Part shown: positions 6,001 through 8,409 of the stretch, piece by piece | Layout: the number at the start of each line of letters is the position of its first letter | How positions within the stretch are numbered: position 1 is the first letter of the stretch | NCBI GenBank assembly: GCA_035764655.1 | Contig: DASTYU010000237.1 | Location: forward strand, 1 to 8,409 | Length of the DNA stretch: 8,409 nucleotides | Direction: 5' to 3' | Origin: DASTYU01 sp035764655 | GTDB taxonomy: Bacteria; Chloroflexota; Limnocylindria; Limnocylindrales; CSP1-4 | Position numbers and translations under genes: made by a program | Notes under the pieces: model-generated | What the model was told of the DNA's origin: nothing | Databases searched by the model: none | Seen by the model: only the letters and a program-made list of their open reading frames with translations

Positions 6001-6641
6001 CGCTGCAGCAACTCGCTGCGATCGATGTTGCCGACGTGGGTGATGTACTCGTCGACGAGCTTGTACACGACGATCGCGCCGCCGATCAGCCACCGATACC
6101 GGTACAGGACGGCAAAGCCGCGCTCCTGCCAGTCGGGCACCGCCCGAACCACGCGTTCGAAGGTCAGGATCGTGATCGTCACGAGGAACAGCGGCTCGAG
6201 GAAGTTCGGGAAGAACGCCAGGGCCAGCTCGTTGCCGGTGACGAGGAAGGTGATCTGGCCGACCGAGCGGTACAGGAACAAGGCCAGCATCAACCGGCGC
6301 GTCGGCCACGCATGGCGGAGGCCGAAGGCCACGATCGCGACGTAGGTCACCCAATCGGTGATCTTGTCGACCGGCTGGTAGACGTCGTTGGGCAGGCCGA
6401 GCGGGATGAGCAGGTCGCCATCGAACGAGTCGAGGAAGAAGTTCGCCCATCCGGCCGCGAACGGGAAGCGCAGGATGAGCAGCGGGAGCCCGAACTTCGC
6501 CGCGATGATCAGGCCGATCGCGACGGTTTCGCCCAGGCCGGTCACAGCGCCACGACGCGGATCACCGCCGTCCAGCTCCGCGCCGGTCCTTTGTCGCTCC
6601 TCGCCCCCGGGACGTCCCTCGGCCGGCGCGCCGCAGGTCAT
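5985..6641 (-). CDS. Uncharacterised multi-pass membrane protein
   Basis: I do not recognise a named family. From the ATG at 6641 the protein is 218 residues. After a polar Gly/Arg/Glu-rich stretch (1-32), about five hydrophobic segments follow (roughly 38-62, 97-112, 116-135, 142-162, 184-200). Notable conserved-looking parts are FPFAAGWANFFLDSFDGDL (59-77), QPVDKITDWVTYVA (89-102), FLYRSVGQITFLVTGNE (122-138) and RYRWLIGGAIVVYKLVDEYI (181-200). The regular hydrophobic pattern and G/C-rich third positions show it is genuine, unlike the opposing-strand frames. The start is uncertain. A GTG at 6545 would remove the polar 32 residues and begin just before the first helix, and may be the true start; neither has a clear Shine-Dalgarno. 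It is convergent with the ZIP gene and divergent from the cNMP-binding gene, so it is its own transcription unit. Confidence 0.8.
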   Translation of the reverse strand: MTCGAPAEGRPGGEERQRTGAELDGGDPRRGAVTGLGETVAIGLIIAAKFGLPLLILRFPFAAGWANFFLDSFDGDLLIPLGLPNDVYQPVDKITDWVTYVAIVAFGLRHAWPTRRLMLALFLYRSVGQITFLVTGNELALAFFPNFLEPLFLVTITILTFERVVRAVPDWQERGFAVLYRYRWLIGGAIVVYKLVDEYITHVGNIDRSELLQRLLGG

Positions 6642-6678
6642 TGTCCCGCGCCCGTCGAGAGGGGAGTGACCGGTCGAC

Positions 6679-6693
6679 TACACTCGGCTGGCC
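6679..6693 (+). promoter_or_regulatory. Probable -10 element of a leaderless gene
   Basis: TACACT (6679-6684) matches TANNNT and ends nine bases before the ATG at 6694. The intervening CGGCTGGCC has no Shine-Dalgarno. This spacing puts transcription start at or very near the start codon, the arrangement of leaderless mRNAs common in Actinomycetota and some other high-GC phyla. No good -35 hexamer is visible at 16-18 bases upstream. Confidence 0.5.
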
Positions 6694-7107
6694 ATGAGCG
6701 ACAAGGTCGCGCTGCTCGAACGCTCTCCGCTGTTCGCCGGCCTCGGTCGAGACGTGCTGGCCCAAATCGCTGCGCTTGCCGAGGAAGAGGAGGTTGGCGC
6801 CGGCACGATCCTTACCCACGAGGGGCGGCACGAGGGCTACTTCTACGTGCTCGTCGCCGGGACGGTGGAGATCATCCGTGACGGGGTGGTGATCGACACC
6901 GGCACCCACGGCAGCTATTTCGGAGAGATCGCGCTGCTCGACGAAGGTCCCCGCACGGCGACCGCGACAACCCTAACGCCTTGCCTCCTGCTGAAGGTCA
7001 ACAACCGCGGGTTCGAGGAGATGCTCCAAACCGATCCGGCGATCCGCGAGGCGCTCGAAGCCGAGATGGAGCGGCGCCTCGAACGCATGGACGCCGCTCG
7101 CGAGTGA
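6694..7107 (+). CDS. Stand-alone cyclic nucleotide-binding domain protein
   Basis: The 137-residue cytoplasmic protein is essentially one cNMP-binding beta-roll. ERSPLFAGLGRDVLAQIAALAEE (9-31) is the N-terminal helical cap of Crp-like domains. The beta-roll follows, with GYFYVLVAGTVEII (48-61) and the phosphate-binding cassette YFGEIALLDEGPRTATATT (75-93). The cassette keeps the key Glu78 and Arg87 that contact the ribose and cyclic phosphate in Crp/PKA-type domains. A short charged helix (114-137) closes the protein. There is no DNA-binding helix-turn-helix, kinase, channel or other output domain, so it is not a Crp/Fnr regulator itself; it may act on a partner protein. It has no Shine-Dalgarno and probably starts as a leaderless mRNA. 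A hairpin follows its stop. Confidence 0.92.
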   Translation: MSDKVALLERSPLFAGLGRDVLAQIAALAEEEEVGAGTILTHEGRHEGYFYVLVAGTVEIIRDGVVIDTGTHGSYFGEIALLDEGPRTATATTLTPCLLLKVNNRGFEEMLQTDPAIREALEAEMERRLERMDAARE

Positions 7108-7131
7108 GGGATACGCGGGGAAGACGAAGAA

Positions 7132-7160
7132 GCTGGGCCCGCGATGCTCGCGGACCCAGC
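7132..7160 (+). terminator. Hairpin after the cNMP-binding gene
   Basis: GCTGGGCCCGCG (7132-7143) pairs with CGCGGACCCAGC (7149-7160) around the loop ATGCT, giving 11 of 12 pairs with one C-A mismatch. It begins 25 bases after the stop at 7107. It lacks a T run, as is common for terminator-like hairpins in high-GC bacteria, and separates the cNMP gene from the acetyltransferase promoter. Confidence 0.6.
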
Positions 7161-7202
7161 CCGATGTGGTGCCGTGTGGCCGTCTAGTTGTTCCGAAGGC
7201 GG

Positions 7203-7218
7203 AGCGCAACGGTGCGCT
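7203..7218. promoter_or_regulatory. Inverted repeat, candidate operator
   Basis: AGCGCA-ACGG-TGCGCT is a perfect six-base inverted repeat with a four-base spacer. Its last base is the first base of the TAATTT hexamer before the acetyltransferase gene, so a bound protein would cover the promoter. The position favours a repressor site; a chance palindrome in G/C-rich DNA cannot be excluded. Confidence 0.35.
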
Positions 7219-7229
7219 AATTTGGGGCC
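7218..7229 (+). promoter_or_regulatory. Probable -10 element of the leaderless acetyltransferase gene
   Basis: TAATTT (7218-7223) is followed by only six bases (GGGGCC) before the ATG at 7230. It is the most A/T-rich spot in the whole intergenic region and fits a -10 hexamer for a transcript that starts at the ATG. No -35 at standard spacing is convincing. Confidence 0.5.
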
Positions 7230-7778
7230 ATGGCGATGCTGCATCTGCAGACGGATCGGCTGGAGCTCCGGCCCCTCGTGCTCGAGGACCTTGACGAGAT
7301 GGCCTCGATGCTCGGTGACGCGGAAGCGCTGACGTTCTGGGGAGCGCCGCTGGACCGCGAAGGGGCCCGTCGGTGGATCGAGCGAAACCTCGCCCGCTAC
7401 GAGGCGGACGGCTTCGGGCGTTGTGCTGTCATCTTGCAGGTGACGGGGGAGCTGGTGGGGGACTGCGGTCTCATCACGACCGTCGTGGAGGATCGGCCCG
7501 AGGTCGAGCTCGGCTGGATCGTGCGCCGTTCACATTGGGGAATGGGGATTGCCACCGAGGCTGGCGCGGCATGGCGTGACTTCGCCTTCGACACCCTGGG
7601 GCTCCAGCGCATCGTGTCCATGATCAGCGCACAGAACATCGCATCCCGCCGGGTCGCCGAGAAGCTCGGGATGTCGGTGGAGCGCGAGGCCCAATGGGGA
7701 GACCTTCCACACCTGATGTACTCCCTCAGGGCGGGGGACCGCGTCGGTCGCCGCGAGGCAGACTTCGATACCGGTTAG
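7230..7778 (+). CDS. GNAT-family N-acetyltransferase (RimJ/RimL-like)
   Basis: The 182-residue cytoplasmic enzyme should transfer an acetyl group from acetyl-CoA to an amine; the acceptor is unknown. It opens with LQTDRLELRPLVLEDLDEMASML (6-28), the N-terminal strand-helix of the Acetyltransf_3 (RimJ/RimL) branch. ELVGDCGLI (74-82) and EVELGWIVRRSHWGMGIATEA (91-111) follow. The latter contains the acetyl-CoA pyrophosphate loop R-x-x-W-G-x-G-x-A (100-108). QNIASRRVAEKLGM (135-148) is the conserved C-terminal part of the fold, where the SRRVAEKLGM helix and following strand close the domain. The tail after 165 is short and charged. Ribosomal-protein, antibiotic and small-molecule acceptors are all known in the branch. 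A second in-frame ATG at 7236 is also possible. The gene ends 60 bases before the insertion-sequence end and appears intact. Confidence 0.93.
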   Translation: MAMLHLQTDRLELRPLVLEDLDEMASMLGDAEALTFWGAPLDREGARRWIERNLARYEADGFGRCAVILQVTGELVGDCGLITTVVEDRPEVELGWIVRRSHWGMGIATEAGAAWRDFAFDTLGLQRIVSMISAQNIASRRVAEKLGMSVEREAQWGDLPHLMYSLRAGDRVGRREADFDTG

Positions 7779-7781
7779 GAA

Positions 7782-7834
7782 GGGCGGATGGCCGCTCGGA
7801 GGGTCAGATCGTGCGGAGATCTGGTGGCCCGCCC
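7782..7834 (+). terminator. Nested inverted repeats after the acetyltransferase gene
   Basis: CAGATC (7805-7810) pairs with GATCTG (7818-7823) around seven bases. An outer GGGCGG (7782-7787) pairs with CCGCCC (7829-7834). The structure starts just after the stop at 7778 and ends just before the insertion-sequence terminus. It may be the terminator of the acetyltransferase gene; no T run follows and the outer stem is short. Confidence 0.35.
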
Positions 7835-7838
7835 GGAG

Positions 7839-7864
7839 TGTCTGGGTTCAGGACATAGGTGACA
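7839..7864 (+). repeat. Probable left terminal repeat of the IS481 element
   Basis: The segment begins TGTCTGGG and ends GGTGACA, and lies 46 bases before the transposase ATG. IS481-family elements usually begin with TGT and carry terminal repeats of about this length. Assignment rests on this resemblance and on position, since the matching right end is not in the window. Confidence 0.55.
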
Positions 7865-7901
7865 AGGGATAGGCGTCTGGTGAGTCGGGACATGGGCGAC
7901 A
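7851..7901 (+). repeat. Subterminal direct repeat pair near the IS left end
   Basis: GGACATAGGTGACA (7851-7864) recurs as GGACATGGGCGACA (7888-7901), 12 of 14 bases identical, offset by 37 bases. Two copies near the end of an element, just upstream of the transposase, suggest transposase-binding sites. Confidence 0.5.
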
Positions 7902-7910
7902 GTCGTCGCC

Positions 7911-8409
7911 ATGTCGAAGCACCGGGTGACCGTCCTCAAGGTCGTCTCCAAGCAGCTGTCCGTCACAGCCACCGCTGCCGAGTACGGGATCAGCCGGCAG
8001 CACCTGCAGCGGTTGCTGCGCCGCTACCGGGACGGCGGTCTTGATGCCCTCGAGCCGCGCTCGCGTCGGCCGCACACCAGCCCGGGCCGCACGCCCGAGC
8101 CCGTCCGCCAGCGAATCGTCGCGCTGCGGATCGATCTGACCCGCCGAGGGCTCGACGCGGGTCCGGTCACGATCGCCTGGCATCTGGCGCGCGAGGGCCT
8201 CGCCGTGCCCTCGACCTCGACCATCCGGCGGATCCTGCATGCGGCCGGGCTGATCGTGCCCGAGCCGCGCAAGCGGCCCCGGAGCTCCTGGATCCGGTTC
8301 GAGGCCGCCGCGCCCAACGAGCTGTGGCAGTCCGACTTCACCCACTGGCGGCTCGCGGACGGGTCCGAGGTGGAGATCATCGACTGGCTCGACGACCACT
8401 CGCGGTACC
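7911..8409 (+). CDS. IS481-family transposase, 3'-truncated by the window
   Basis: Only the first 166 residues are present. The N-terminal half is a helix-turn-helix module: TATAAEYGISRQHLQRLLRRYRDGG (19-43), followed by the signature GLDALEPRSRRPHTSP (43-58). A second helical segment (62-115) with STSTIRRILHAAGL follows. The DDE catalytic core then opens with NELWQSDFTHW (136-146), where Asp142 is the first catalytic acid. The IDWLDDHSRY segment (157-166) at the window edge is typical of the IS481/IS3 rve core. Later catalytic residues are beyond the edge. The ATG at 7911 has no strong Shine-Dalgarno but is the first plausible start for the conserved N-terminus. No frameshift or stop is seen, so the transposase may be functional. 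Frames on the other strand here are shadows. Confidence 0.92.
   Translation, partial: MSKHRVTVLKVVSKQLSVTATAAEYGISRQHLQRLLRRYRDGGLDALEPRSRRPHTSPGRTPEPVRQRIVALRIDLTRRGLDAGPVTIAWHLAREGLAVPSTSTIRRILHAAGLIVPEPRKRPRSSWIRFEAAAPNELWQSDFTHWRLADGSEVEIIDWLDDHSRY

Larger units (their letters stand above)
7839..8409 (+). mobile_element. IS481-family insertion sequence, left part
   Basis: The element starts at a TGTCTGGGTTCAGGACAT terminus at 7839 and includes a subterminal repeat and the start of an IS481-type transposase that runs off the window. The left end was placed where the TGT-starting terminal sequence, typical of the family, begins after the acetyltransferase 3' region. The right end and any target-site duplication lie outside the window, so the exact boundary and intactness cannot be confirmed. 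No disrupted gene is seen on the left side: the acetyltransferase ends cleanly. Confidence 0.75.

Noticed and set aside
6641..6646. TTGTCC as a -35 element for the cNMP gene promoter
   Set aside because: The gap to TACACT is about 32 bases, and the site coincides with the possible ATG of the opposing gene.
6036..6881. + strand frame overlapping the membrane-protein and cNMP genes
   Set aside because: The product is polar and low in structure. The opposing - strand frame gives regular membrane helices, and this frame also overlaps the well-supported cNMP domain gene.
7188..7193. TTGTTC as a -35 element for the acetyltransferase promoter
   Set aside because: The gap to TAATTT is 24 bases, too long for a standard promoter.
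7848..8399. - strand frame opposite the transposase
   Set aside because: The + strand frame has clear IS481 motifs and is open to the window end; this one has none.
1..8409. CRISPR array, tRNA, rRNA, phage or toxin-antitoxin genes
   Set aside because: No regularly spaced repeats, cloverleaf-like sequence, rRNA motifs or matching proteins were seen on either strand.

Overview
The window is about 8.4 kb of very GC-rich DNA (strong G/C at third codon positions) from a bacterium. Codon use, GTG starts, probable leaderless genes and an IS481-type element suggest Actinomycetota or a high-GC Chloroflexota-like lineage. This is inference: no rRNA or other marker gene is present.

Positions 1-4602 hold a tightly overlapping four-gene operon on the + strand. 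It encodes a molybdopterin oxidoreductase of the DMSO reductase superfamily (5' end cut off by the window), a ferredoxin-like subunit with four cysteine quartets, a ten-helix NrfD-type membrane anchor, and a small carboxymuconolactone-decarboxylase-like protein without the usual cysteines. The first three form a complex-iron-sulfur molybdoenzyme that should pass electrons between a substrate at the Mo site and the membrane quinone pool. The substrate cannot be read from the sequence. The catalytic subunit looks like the NarG/type II branch around the Mo site (an Asp-Leu-Pro motif), but its partners look like the PsrB/PsrC (NrfD) kind.

Positions 4603-5977 hold a hemerythrin HHE-domain protein and a ZIP-family membrane transporter on the + strand. 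A strong hairpin lies between them, and its 3' arm contains the start codon of the transporter. The transporter also departs from the canonical ZIP metal-binding motifs.

Positions 5985-7778 hold an uncharacterised multi-pass membrane protein on the - strand, tail to tail with the ZIP gene and head to head with a stand-alone cyclic-nucleotide-binding-domain protein. A GNAT acetyltransferase follows. The last two genes have a TANNNT hexamer 6-9 bases before their ATG and no Shine-Dalgarno sequence, which suggests leaderless transcripts.

From 7839 to the window end is the left part of an IS481-family insertion sequence: left terminus, subterminal repeats, and the first 166 codons of the transposase up to just past its first catalytic aspartate. 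No intergenic stretch exceeds 300 bases, and I saw no tRNA, rRNA, CRISPR array or replication origin.
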